DNA from: SXVE01 sp036388895
Lineage (GTDB): Bacteria > Acidobacteriota > Blastocatellia > Pyrinomonadales > Pyrinomonadaceae
Assembly (NCBI GenBank): GCA_036388895.1
Contig: DASVQY010000028.1
Span: 69,569 to 133,568 of the forward strand
DNA: 64,000 nt
Direction of reading: 5' to 3'
Position numbers and translations under genes: made by a program. The stretch's first letter is position 1. Each line of letters opens with the position of its first letter. This document shows, piece after piece, positions 23,866-31,774 of the stretch. The notes under the pieces are model-generated. The model ran no database searches. It saw only the letters and a list, made by a program, of their open reading frames with translations, and was not told where the DNA came from.

Positions 23866-24816
23866 TTAATGAGACAAAGCCACCGCCGAACCGGGAAAGT
23901 TTTTGTTCGAGCTGGGGGAGGCGATAAATCGTTCGACCATTTTCGATTCTTCCTGTTCTCCGGTCAGCGGCGCGAATCTAAACTTTGCTTCCTGGGTGCC
24001 GATTTTGAGAAAGATTTTGAATATGCTGTGTTTTTTCCACGTTTTCGTAGATTCGGTGTCTAATTTGATCTTATCAATGTTGACCGCCGAAGTTTCAAAT
24101 GTGTGAATATTATCGTCGGATTCAAAACGCAGAGTGTCCTGCGAAATATACAAAGAACCGGTACAGCGGTTTGTAAATTTTCCGTTGTCATCGTGAAAAA
24201 CGCGAAAAACCGCGCTGCCGCCGTTCTCGACCGATTCGCGCATAGACTTTTCCGCTTGAGCGAAATTATTAAGTCCGTACAGATAAACAAATCCGAGCAT
24301 CTGATAAGCCTCGGGGCTTCTCGGCTTTACTCGTGCCGCGCTTTCCAGAATGCGAACGGCACTATTCGGATTTTTTTGATCCTTATAAGAATAAATCGCC
24401 TGATAAATTAAATCGTCGTAATTCGGCGCGGCGGGTTTGTTCTGACGAATTACATTTTTTCTTCTGGATTTTGCAACGACGCTGTCGTTTCCTGAAACAA
24501 TATTATCGTTTTTCGACGGATAGCGCGGATTGTTGGAAATAGCTCGGATTACCTCGGGACGCGCGCCGGCGGCGATCAAGGTTTTTCTCAATTCAGAAGT
24601 CAACTGAAAATCAACGCCGTTAGTATTGATAATCGTTACGATGTCGCGCGTCTGCAACTGTCTCGAGCGAAGAGCCTGAATAAGCCGGTTCTTTTTGACG
24701 GGCGCGCCTTTATACTGAGCGGTTAAGTTGCCGCCCGTTATCAAAATTAAAAGACAGAGTGTAATTATTTTAATAAAAATACTATGCTGTTCGATTGCAA
24801 AAACCGGGGGTTTCAT
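23866..24816 (-). CDS. Secreted protein with TPR-like segment
   Basis: A 316-residue exported protein. A signal peptide covers about residues 13-33 (FIKIITLCLLILITGG, cleavage near TAQ). Residues 40-100 form a small helical domain (QLQTRDIVTIINTNGVDF, LRKTLIAAGARPEVIRAI), a pattern that recurs in secreted Acidobacteriota proteins. A TPR-like pair follows at about 135-195 (NSAVRILESAARVKPRSPEA, QMLGFVYLYGL). The C-terminal 110 residues look like a beta-rich PH-like domain (GSLYISQDTLRFESDDN). The function is unknown. It is upstream of nothing on its strand except cstA, 327 bases away, so it is probably its own unit or joined to the gene at 24861. Confidence 0.65.
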   Translation of the reverse strand: MKPPVFAIEQHSIFIKIITLCLLILITGGNLTAQYKGAPVKKNRLIQALRSRQLQTRDIVTIINTNGVDFQLTSELRKTLIAAGARPEVIRAISNNPRYPSKNDNIVSGNDSVVAKSRRKNVIRQNKPAAPNYDDLIYQAIYSYKDQKNPNSAVRILESAARVKPRSPEAYQMLGFVYLYGLNNFAQAEKSMRESVENGGSAVFRVFHDDNGKFTNRCTGSLYISQDTLRFESDDNIHTFETSAVNIDKIKLDTESTKTWKKHSIFKIFLKIGTQEAKFRFAPLTGEQEESKMVERFIASPSSNKNFPGSAVALSH

Positions 24817-24860
24817 TATTTTTACAATTTCCTTTTGATTAAATTAAGGGTTATGAGGTT

Positions 24861-25268
24861 TTAGACTCCGGTTAAAATTTTCTCGGCGCGCCGGAGCCGT
24901 TCCGCCCGGGCTTCACGAGGCTGTTTTTTCTTTACTGCGGCGGGCGAGGCGATAATCCTGCTCTCGCGCCGGATCATCGGAGGCGGCGTTGTTACGACAT
25001 CAGAATTTATTGCTTTATATTCTGTTTTTATTTCGGCGCTTTGTGGTTTGATTTGTTCGTTCTCAGTTTTGGCAAAAGCCTTTTCACTCGTCAAATCCTT
25101 ATTGTTGAAAAAGACGAACTGCGCGGCGAAATGCAAAACGATTATGGCAAAAATAGCCGCGCTCACTCCGGCGTAATAGCCGCGCATCGGTTTATTAAAT
25201 GATGGAGGTTGAATATTCGATTTACCTTTTTCGCTCGTTTGTATTTTGTTTTGATTAAATCTTTTCAT
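24861..25268 (-). CDS. Single-pass membrane protein of unknown function
   Basis: A 135-residue protein with a polar N-terminus, one membrane helix at about residues 32-54 (YYAGVSAAIFAIIVLHFAAQF) and a basic, Pro-rich C-terminal tail (KKKQPREARAERLRRAEKIL). The orientation is probably N-in. I do not recognise the family. It lies 44 bases upstream of the TPR protein gene on the same strand, and the pair may be co-transcribed. Confidence 0.55.
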   Translation of the reverse strand: MKRFNQNKIQTSEKGKSNIQPPSFNKPMRGYYAGVSAAIFAIIVLHFAAQFVFFNNKDLTSEKAFAKTENEQIKPQSAEIKTEYKAINSDVVTTPPPMIRRESRIIASPAAVKKKQPREARAERLRRAEKILTGV

Positions 25269-25542
25269 CGCTTTAAAGTTTTTGTAATGCGTTTTCTTGA
25301 AAACGACTTGCCGAAAAGAGTAAGACGTTCAAATATGTTGATCGAGTTGCCGCGTTCGTACGGGTTTCCCGGTAATATTTAAGTTTCTGAATGTGCTAAT
25401 ATCGCTCGAAAGTTGATTTTTATTGTTTGAACTTATAGAAAACTTAGCGCATACTCCCGATTTATTTTACCAACATTTGCAAATTATTGCTAATAGAAAA
25501 TAAACAAGTTTTAACAGCAATAAAATCAGCTTCTTTAAAGTT

Positions 25543-26010
25543 ATGCACGAAGAAAAATCATTGCAGGAAACATTCGCGCCGAACGGAATCTGCTTCGGCT
25601 GCGGCGTGAAAAACGAAAAAGGCTTGCGAATCAGAAGCTTCACGGACGGCGAAGAAGTCACGGCTGAGTGGCGTGCCGAAGATCATCATCAAGCATTTCC
25701 GGGAATGCTTTCGGGCGGCATCGTCGGAACGCTGCTCGATTGTCATTCAAACTGGACGGCGGCGCATCATCTAATGAAAAAGAACGGTAAAACCGAACCG
25801 GACTGCACCGTAACGGCGAATTATTCGGTCAAACTGCTGCGTCCGACGCCTTCCGGCGCGACGATCAAACTTGTTGCGCGCGTTGTCGAATCAACCGAAG
25901 ACCGCGCGACTGTCGAAGCCGAATTAATCGCGAACGATAAAGTTTGCGCAACCTGCAGGGGTTTATTCGTTGCCGTTAAAGAAGGACACCCGGCGAATCA
26001 TCACTGGTAA
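25543..26010 (+). CDS. Hotdog-fold thioesterase (PaaI-like)
   Basis: A 155-residue hotdog protein of the PaaI/YbgC acyl-CoA thioesterase group. The N-terminal FAPNGICFGCGVKNEKGLRI is the Cys-containing start common in this subgroup. The core is PGMLSGGIVGTLLDCHSNWTA, with the catalytic-type Asp in LLDCH and the preceding GG. VTANYSVKLLRPTPSGATI is the standard second strand pair. It probably hydrolyses an acyl- or aryl-CoA. It is divergent from the membrane protein gene, with 274 bases between in which I see no clear promoter. Confidence 0.85.
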   Translation: MHEEKSLQETFAPNGICFGCGVKNEKGLRIRSFTDGEEVTAEWRAEDHHQAFPGMLSGGIVGTLLDCHSNWTAAHHLMKKNGKTEPDCTVTANYSVKLLRPTPSGATIKLVARVVESTEDRATVEAELIANDKVCATCRGLFVAVKEGHPANHHW

Positions 26011-26014
26011 GAGT

Positions 26015-26126
26015 TTAGCCGCGAAAATGCACGAAGGATTTTTAGATTTGACTTACACGAATACAGCGAGTAAAAAAGTTTATTATAATTTTAATATTCG
26101 TGAAAGTTCGTGTAATTCGGGGCTAA
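26015..26126. repeat. Inverted repeat after the thioesterase gene
   Basis: The left arm (26015-26063) begins TTTAGCCGCGAAAATGCACG and the right arm (26095-26126) ends TTCGGGGCTAA. Nested CACGAA/TTCGTG pairs align inside. The left arm starts five bases after the stop codon and is closely similar to the left arm of the repeat at 55437. Confidence 0.6.
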
Positions 26127-26167
26127 TTTTTGTTACCTTTTTCTTGTTCTTTTGTGTTTGTGGAAGA

Positions 26168-26761
26168 TTAAATAACCTTTCGCATGTGAGCGATAAAATC
26201 ATTTGTGAGACCTAGCCTTTCGAGCCAGAGTTTTTGTTCACGCATCAGTTTCGGCAGGTAAGCGACATCGGCAAGCGCGTAATGAACGAGCTCGTCAGTC
26301 CAGATTCCGTCCCATTTTCGGTTAAATTTCGCCCGCTGCGATTTGTCCAGATCAACCGCGAAATAACGATAAAGCGTGTCTGCCAAACCAGAAGATTGAT
26401 TCGCTCCTTTAGTCAAAATCTTTTCGGCAATCATCGTGCAGAAAATATTTTGCACCGAATGACCGTTTTCGCGTAAAAATTCCAAATCGAATTTCGCGTT
26501 GTGAAAAATTTTCGTAATGTTTGGATTGTCGAGAATTTCGCCGAGTCGTCCGATTGAAACTCCTTCGGAAATCGGGACCAAGACATTGTAAGCACCGTCG
26601 GAAAACTGTACTGAAAAGAGTTTTCCGTTTCGCACCGAAAGCGAAGAAGTTTCGGTATCGCATCCGATTTCCGCCGAAACCGATAATCGCTCGTAAGCCG
26701 TTTCTATGTCCTGCGCCGAACGCGCAACGAATATTTTCACCGTTTTTTTACCGTTTATCAT
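26168..26761 (-). CDS. DEDDy 3'-5' exonuclease (RNase D-like)
   Basis: A 197-residue exonuclease domain of the RNase D/PolA-proofreading type. The motifs are ExoI AEIGCDTETSSL, ExoII KIFHNAKFDLEFL, and ExoIII HYALADVAYLPKLM, in which Tyr-x3-Asp marks the DEDDy class. The HRDC domains of full RNase D are absent, so this is the minimal form. It could act on structured RNA ends or DNA. It is divergent from yceH with a 51-base gap. A second exonuclease of the DEDDh class lies at 11353-12153. Confidence 0.85.
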   Translation of the reverse strand: MINGKKTVKIFVARSAQDIETAYERLSVSAEIGCDTETSSLSVRNGKLFSVQFSDGAYNVLVPISEGVSIGRLGEILDNPNITKIFHNAKFDLEFLRENGHSVQNIFCTMIAEKILTKGANQSSGLADTLYRYFAVDLDKSQRAKFNRKWDGIWTDELVHYALADVAYLPKLMREQKLWLERLGLTNDFIAHMRKVI

Positions 26762-26812
26762 TGTAAATCACTCAACATCGCGCGGAAAATGTATTAAGCT
26801 ATCAAACGATAT

Positions 26813-27472
26813 ATGAGCGAACACTTAACCGAAATCGAGGCGCGCGTCGTCGGCGCGCTTGTCGAAAAACAATTAACCACGCCGGAATATTACCCGCTGA
26901 CGCTAAACGCTTTAAACGCCGCCTGCAACCAGAAAACAAACCGCGATCCGATTGTCTCTTACGACGAAGCGACAGTGACCCGGGCGCTGGAGAGCCTTCG
27001 GGAAAAAAATCTGGTTTATGTATTTTACGGCAGCACGAGTCGGGTGCCGAAATATAAACATATGCTGCCAAGCGTTTACGAGTTGGAACCGTCGGAAGTT
27101 GCGGTGATCTGCGCTTTGCTTCTTCGCGGCGCGCAAACTCTAGGAGAATTGCGCGAGCGAACCGGAAGGCTTTACGAATTTTCCGGCATCGGCGAAGTCA
27201 ATGAAACGCTCGACGCGCTGTCGCATCGGGATGAGCCGCTCGTTGTTAAATTAGAACGTCAAGCCGGACAAAAAGAAGCTCGTTACGCACACCTTTTATC
27301 CGGCGAAGTCACGGTTTCGTCACAATCAAATGTAGTGCCGGAAATTTCTTCGACGAACAGACAAAGCGGAAATGAACGGATGGCTGAAATCGAAAGAGAG
27401 CTGGATACTTTGCGGAATGAGTTCAACGATTTTCGCCGAACTTTTGAAGAATTTAGAAAGCAGTTTGAATAA
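26813..27472 (+). CDS. yceH: YceH family protein (DUF480)
   Basis: A 219-residue YceH/DUF480 protein built of two winged-helix domains. The N-terminal signature LTEIEARVVGALVEKQLTTP and EYYPLTLNALNAACNQKTNR is unmistakable for the family. The second domain contains SEVAVICALLLRGAQTLGEL and RTGRLYEFSG. A C-terminal coiled coil (RMAEIERELDTLRNEFNDF) is also usual. The function is not established; DNA or RNA binding is likely from the fold. Confidence 0.92.
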   Translation: MSEHLTEIEARVVGALVEKQLTTPEYYPLTLNALNAACNQKTNRDPIVSYDEATVTRALESLREKNLVYVFYGSTSRVPKYKHMLPSVYELEPSEVAVICALLLRGAQTLGELRERTGRLYEFSGIGEVNETLDALSHRDEPLVVKLERQAGQKEARYAHLLSGEVTVSSQSNVVPEISSTNRQSGNERMAEIERELDTLRNEFNDFRRTFEEFRKQFE

Positions 27473-27477
27473 AAAAA

Positions 27478-27557
27478 TTGCCTACGAAATACGCAAAACA
27501 TACGAAAAAGGAAAAGTGATTTTCTTTCCTTTGAATTTTTGTGTATTTCGTAGGCAA
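27478..27557. repeat. Inverted repeat between yceH and the repeat protein gene
   Basis: TTGCCTACGAAATACGCAAA in the left arm (27478-27516) pairs with the right arm 27524-27557 over about 34 bases. Both arms lie six bases from the two convergent stop codons. On the minus strand the hairpin is followed by seven T, so it can terminate the minus-strand gene. Confidence 0.75.
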
Positions 27558-27562
27558 AAATC

Positions 27563-28480
27563 TTATTTGCCCCAAACGCCGATTCTTTTCTGGACGAGTT
27601 TTTCGACTTCCATCGGAACGCCTTCGGCTCTTGCCTGACGAATAAATTCGGAATTGATGTTGAAAATCTTCATTTTTACTAAATCTTCGATTCCGATATT
27701 TTGAAAGCCTTCAGCGCGAACGCCGGTGATAAATTCCGGAGTGATTTTGAAAATGCGCATTTTAACGACGTTTTCAAACGGTTCGTTGCCGAAACCGGCG
27801 CTGTTCAACTCGCGCAGAAATTCGCCGTCAATTTTGAAAATACGCGCTTTAACCAATTCTTCCATTCCGAGATTCGGAAAACCGGAATCCTTCATTTCGC
27901 GCATAAATTTCGAATCAACCTTGAAGATTGCCGCTTTGAAAAGATCGTCAACGCCTAGCTTGCCAAAATTCGCCGAAAGCAAATCATCGGCTAGTGCGGT
28001 TGTAACGTTTATCATTGCGGCGGCGAAGAGCCTGTTTTCGGAATCGCCTTTTGCGGCAGGGCTTTCAAAATCGAAGCCTCGTGATTTCATCGCGCTGATG
28101 TAGCTTTGATTCGGTGTGAAACGGTATGTTCCCGAACCTTTTCCGGCGGAAAAAGTTCCTTCCATTTCGATAGTTCCGGCTTCGCGAACGATGCCGAATT
28201 TAACAGCGGATTCTCCATCAATTTGCGCTTGCGACAAGCCCTGCAGCTCACTCAAATCAAAACTCGAACCGTTTGAACTGTTGCGGTACTTGTCGGAATC
28301 GCGCGAAAAATTCAACTGAATTTTTCCTTGTTTTGTTGTTCCTTCTTTTCCTGTTCTGTTGCTTGCTTTCCAGGTGCCTGTCTGCGCCGTCTGCGCCGTA
28401 ACGACGAATGCGCCGGCTATAAAAACGGCGAATGCGAAAGTGAATAACGAACGAATTACTGCTTGAATATTTTGTTTCAT
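27563..28480 (-). CDS. Secreted protein with 29-31-residue C-terminal repeats
   Basis: A 305-residue exported protein with a signal peptide at residues 1-30 (SLFTFAFAVFIAGAFVVTAQ). The middle has a beta-rich segment (GTWKASNRTGKEGTTKQGKI, GTIEMEGTFSAGKGSGTYRF). From about residue 180 four repeats of 29-31 residues follow, each with the pattern VKxRIFKIDxEFLRExxxxG. Similar repeats follow M56/BlaR1 peptidase domains in some Acidobacteriota proteins, but here no peptidase domain is present. AAAGGAGAT before the ATG is an excellent ribosome site. Function unknown; probably periplasmic. Confidence 0.7.
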   Translation of the reverse strand: MKQNIQAVIRSLFTFAFAVFIAGAFVVTAQTAQTGTWKASNRTGKEGTTKQGKIQLNFSRDSDKYRNSSNGSSFDLSELQGLSQAQIDGESAVKFGIVREAGTIEMEGTFSAGKGSGTYRFTPNQSYISAMKSRGFDFESPAAKGDSENRLFAAAMINVTTALADDLLSANFGKLGVDDLFKAAIFKVDSKFMREMKDSGFPNLGMEELVKARIFKIDGEFLRELNSAGFGNEPFENVVKMRIFKITPEFITGVRAEGFQNIGIEDLVKMKIFNINSEFIRQARAEGVPMEVEKLVQKRIGVWGK

Positions 28481-28618
28481 AAAAAAATCTCCTTTATAGA
28501 ATTTTTGACCTTAGACAAAAGAAAAACACCGCGATCAAAAAAATTATGACAAAAAATTTTGTTTGAAGATTTTCCGAAACAAAAACAATACTCATTTTCA
28601 AGGGATTTTATAAAAAAT

Positions 28619-29095
28619 CTACGAAGCCAGATCGTCGAAATTCTTCCCTTTTAAGCGAAAGTTGATATTGCCGTCGTCGGATTCGGCGCCGATTTTGTTA
28701 TAAAAATCAATTGCCGGCTGATTCCATTTCAGCGCTTGCCAGTCAAGTCTTTGAAAACCTTTTTCCTTGGCGAGCTTCGCCGCCCGCCGAAGCATTTTCA
28801 GCCCAAAACCCTTTCCGCGAAATTCCGGCTTGACGTATAAATCTTCCAGATAAAGACTTCGCTCGCCGCGAAAACTCGCGTATTTCGGATAAAGCAAGGC
28901 GAAAGCAATTAAGTTGCATTCGCTTAAACCTATAATCAAATGAACAAACGCATATTCGCCGAAAACAGCTTCGCGCAAACTTTCTTCCGTAATTAAAAAT
29001 TCGTGAGCGAGATTTTCAAATTCAGCAAATTCGCGCAAAAGGTTAAAAATGCCCGGAATGTCTTTCTCAGCGGCGAGTTTAATTTCGTAATTCAT
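28619..29095 (-). CDS. GNAT family N-acetyltransferase (SSAT-like)
   Basis: A 158-residue GNAT protein. It starts IKLAAEKDIPGIFNLLREFAE and has the acetyl-CoA loop VKPEFRGKGFGLKMLRR (R/Q-x-x-G-x-G/A complete). LDWQALKWNQPAIDFYNKIGA is the C-terminal signature, matching the diamine or spermidine acetyltransferase-like group (LEDLYV before the loop supports that). An upstream start at 29128 would include a terminator palindrome, so ATG 29095 is preferred. That ATG touches the T tract of the upstream terminator, so expression depends on read-through or an unseen promoter. Confidence 0.85.
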   Translation of the reverse strand: MNYEIKLAAEKDIPGIFNLLREFAEFENLAHEFLITEESLREAVFGEYAFVHLIIGLSECNLIAFALLYPKYASFRGERSLYLEDLYVKPEFRGKGFGLKMLRRAAKLAKEKGFQRLDWQALKWNQPAIDFYNKIGAESDDGNINFRLKGKNFDDLAS

Positions 29096-29103
29096 AAAGA
29101 AAA

Positions 29104-29131
29104 AGGTTGTGTTTGAATTCAAACACAACCT
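29104..29131 (-). terminator. Perfect 28-bp palindrome with T tract, terminator of the 29155-30507 gene
   Basis: AGGTTGTGTTTG-AATT-CAAACACAACCT is a perfect palindrome centred on 29117/29118. On the minus strand it is followed by TTTTTTCTTT, ending at the GNAT start codon. Confidence 0.85.
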
Positions 29132-29154
29132 GAAAATCGTTAACCTAAAAAAAA

Positions 29155-30507
29155 CTAATTTTTACCTTTGCCTTTTTGCGGGGTAACGTTTTGTTCTTTT
29201 TTCAAAGTATCAAGCAAAGCTTTGGCGTCGTCGGCGAAAGGATGCGTCGCGGGCGCATTGCTCAAAAACTTTTGCAGAAAGTTTGAAGCTTCCTGAAATT
29301 TCGCTTTGTCATTGTTGAGATAACCGATGTTTACGAGCATTAAACCGGCTCCGACCAAAGCGTCCGGGTTGTTCGGCGAGCCTTGCAAAACTGTTTGATA
29401 AGCCGCAAGAGCTTTTTCCGATTCGCCCGAATCGCGCAGAATGTCGCCCAATACGATTTGCGCTTTGGCTTTTTTCGCCGCGTCGGTTTCTACGGCAAAA
29501 TAATCACTGAAAGCAACTTCGGCTTCAGCGCCTTTTGTCGTATCAGATTTTGTCACCGCCAGCAGACGATACGAATCGGTCAAGCCGGTTAAAGCTTGAA
29601 GTTTAGCCGCTTCATGGTTGGCTGGATTGGAAATGTCGGCAGCCTGAGCGGTTTTCAGAATCGTCCAGGAACGCGAATAAGAAGCGACCGCATCCTGCAA
29701 ATCCTGTTTAACTCTGGCTAATGAAGCCGCCTTCGCCGCTTGATCGGAAGATTTCACCGCCTGATTATAAACATCTACGGCGCGAATTTTTAACGCGGCT
29801 CCTTTATTGTTTAAAAGAATCGGAGCGCTGCCGACGAAATCCGGCTCGGCATTTATGCCCTCGCTATATTTGGCAATAGCGGCATCATAATTCTTAGAAT
29901 TAAAAGCATCGTTTCCTTCCTTCAAAGCAGCTTGAATAACCGCCGTATTTTTCTGGATTTTTTCATTCTTCGCCGTTACTTCTTTGACTTTCGATTCGTA
30001 CTCGGCTTGTTCTTTCTTTTGTTCTTCGGTCAATTCAACTTTTTGATTGCCGTTTCCGCTTGCTCCTTGCGTTGCTGCCGTCGCAGCGCCGCCGGAAGTG
30101 TTGTTTGAAGCGGGAGCCGCGAGAGCCTGTCTGATTTCTTCTTCTGACCAACGCTTGCCATCGCCTTCAGTAACCGTGATAAGTATATTTTCCATTCCGG
30201 CTTTCACGTTTTGTTGAAGCGCGGGCTTGATATTCGGCGCGCTGATGGAAAGAGCGAATGTTTGACCGAGTTGTAAACCGGCGAAGCTAAATTCGCCTTT
30301 TTTGTTCGTTTTAGCCGACGGAGCTTTGCCTTTTGCGTCGGTGCGGAAAGGTTCGACAACTGCGCCGGCAACCGGTTCTCTCGTTCCGTCCGCTTTAACC
30401 AATTCGACTTTGCCGCGAATCGGCGCCGTTTGAGCAAGAACGGCTAAACCGCTCGTTAAAAATAATGCTGTTGCTAATAGAAATGTAAAATAATTTTTAC
30501 GAAACAT
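29155..30507 (-). CDS. Secreted carboxypeptidase-regulatory-like and TPR protein
   Basis: A 450-residue exported protein. A signal peptide covers residues 1-25 (FTFLLATALFLTSGLAVLAQ). A CarboxypepD_reg-like beta sandwich spans about 28-115 (IRGKVELVKADGTREPVAGAV, TNKKGEFSFAGLQLGQTF). A Gly/Ala/Asn linker and a charged coiled-coil stretch (QKVELTEEQKKEQAEYESKV) lead to TPR repeats from about 195 to 440 (EGNDAFNSKNYDAAIAKYSE, KALAAYQTVLQGSPNNPDAL). It probably acts as a periplasmic scaffold. GGAGGA upstream of ATG 30507 is an excellent ribosome site, and a perfect palindromic terminator ends it. Confidence 0.75.
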   Translation of the reverse strand: MFRKNYFTFLLATALFLTSGLAVLAQTAPIRGKVELVKADGTREPVAGAVVEPFRTDAKGKAPSAKTNKKGEFSFAGLQLGQTFALSISAPNIKPALQQNVKAGMENILITVTEGDGKRWSEEEIRQALAAPASNNTSGGAATAATQGASGNGNQKVELTEEQKKEQAEYESKVKEVTAKNEKIQKNTAVIQAALKEGNDAFNSKNYDAAIAKYSEGINAEPDFVGSAPILLNNKGAALKIRAVDVYNQAVKSSDQAAKAASLARVKQDLQDAVASYSRSWTILKTAQAADISNPANHEAAKLQALTGLTDSYRLLAVTKSDTTKGAEAEVAFSDYFAVETDAAKKAKAQIVLGDILRDSGESEKALAAYQTVLQGSPNNPDALVGAGLMLVNIGYLNNDKAKFQEASNFLQKFLSNAPATHPFADDAKALLDTLKKEQNVTPQKGKGKN

Positions 30508-30939
30508 TGAAATCCTCCAAAAATGTGCTTAAAAAATTCAGGAAACGTTTCCCTAAGATGCCGACCTCAAAAAAAGAGTTTGATAGTTTTTGGTTATTTT
30601 AACTCAATTTCGGCAAAATATTGAAGTAAAAATACCCGATTAAGCTCCGATGCGAAATAAATTTATACGGAGTGAAGCTATGCCCGACAAAATGAATACG
30701 AATCATACGAAATTAATCAAAACCATCTGTATTTACCGGCGCGCATTTGTAATTGCATTAAACATATTCCGCTTTCAATTTTATTTCTCGCTCGAACGAT
30801 GCTCCGAATATGAAGGTAGCTGGTTACGCTCATAAAAATTAGGTGATTTCACTCTCCTTTGCGCATCGGCGATTCAAATAAAATTTAAGTAATCCTTTTA
30901 ATAAGAAGGAAATACTGCTTTATTAAGCGAGGAAAATTT
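30508..30939. other. Divergent intergenic region
   Basis: This 432-base gap lies between the TPR protein gene and the frameshifted secreted-protein gene. A 51-codon frame starting at ATG 30680 has a GGAGTG ribosome-like site but an implausible product, and I do not call it. I see no hairpin with a T tract and no clear promoter pair. Confidence 0.5.
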
Positions 30940-31443
30940 ATGAAAAAAATAAAACAATTGATGGGGGATGTTCATCCTGGCATTGATGAGCGTCTCGTTT
31001 GCCATGCACGCGCAGACTAATAATCAAAACTCAATGTTAAAAAACAAACGTATGATGATGAATGCGGTTATGCGGCTTGAAACCTGGACAGATAGATTTG
31101 AGGATAGTCTCGCCCAAGCGTTCGACAATAATCGTGTTGATAATACTGACACCGAAGACGAAGTTCTGGCGCTTGTCAAAGGATTGGAACACGCGACGGA
31201 CAGGTTTGCCGAATGCGTCGAAGATAACGAGGTAATTGCGCCCGACGTTGAAGGATTGTTAAGCCGCGCCGGTTATGTGGTCAGTGATACGGCGACCGTG
31301 ACCGGCATTGTGCGAATGCTGGTCACGGCAGACATCGGACGGGAAATTAGCTGGATTTAGAGTCGCGGATCGAAGCCGAGCTCAATAAATTAAAAGATCA
31401 GCAAATTTTCATCTACGCCGATACGGTTAATATCAACAAATAA
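30940..31443 (+). pseudogene. Frameshifted secreted protein gene (two compensating shifts)
   Basis: ATG 30940 has GAGGA seven bases upstream and begins MKKIKQLMG. The frame then breaks at a run of five G (30963-30967). Removing one G restores a signal peptide (MGMFILALMSVSFAMHAQ) continuing in the frame that runs to TAG 31358-31360. Adding one G at 31353-31354 re-joins the first frame and gives the tail DLESRIEAELNKLKDQQ to TAA 31441-31443. The joined product is a roughly 165-residue periplasmic helical protein of unknown family (ETWTDRFEDSLAQAFDNN). One extra and one missing G either reflect real decay or base-calling error in G runs. Confidence 0.6.
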
Positions 31444-31774
31444 GATAAGCGGCAATAACATTGATCTTTAATTTATGCGTGGATCGGCATTAAGTCAAAG
31501 CTGTCTTAAGCCTAAAAATACGTAAATAGTTCTAATCAACATACATAAAAAAGTAAGTCGTAGCTTACAATGCTTACGGCTTTCCTTTTTGTCTTTCGGT
31601 TTCAATGCAACTAGAAGTTGTGCTTTCGGGATATTCGGTCGCATGAAAAATGTGTTGCAATGTTATGTTTTTATGTGTTAAATTTTGTTGGCTGAAATTT
31701 GTTATTTGATCGAGCTTTCCGCATTTGAACTTTTCAAAACCGGTGATTTCTCACCTTCCCTCGTAAATTTATAT
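31444..31774. other. Intergenic region upstream of the HD-GYP gene
   Basis: The gap holds weak GTAAG/CTTAC inverted repeats around 31550-31585 with a following CCTTTTT, which may be a terminator for the upstream gene, and the promoter at 31655-31683. The frame of the HD-GYP protein is open back to 31685, but that part overlaps the predicted start of transcription. Confidence 0.45.
31655..31683 (+). promoter_or_regulatory. Promoter of the HD-GYP gene
   Basis: TTGCAA (31655-31660), a 17-base spacer and TTAAAT (31678-31683) with a TG in the extended -10 region. Transcription would start near 31690, supporting the later start codon at 31775. Confidence 0.5.

Noticed and set aside
30650..30835. 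61-codon frame in the intergenic region
   Set aside because: AT-driven composition, no recognisable segment and only a weak ribosome-like site.
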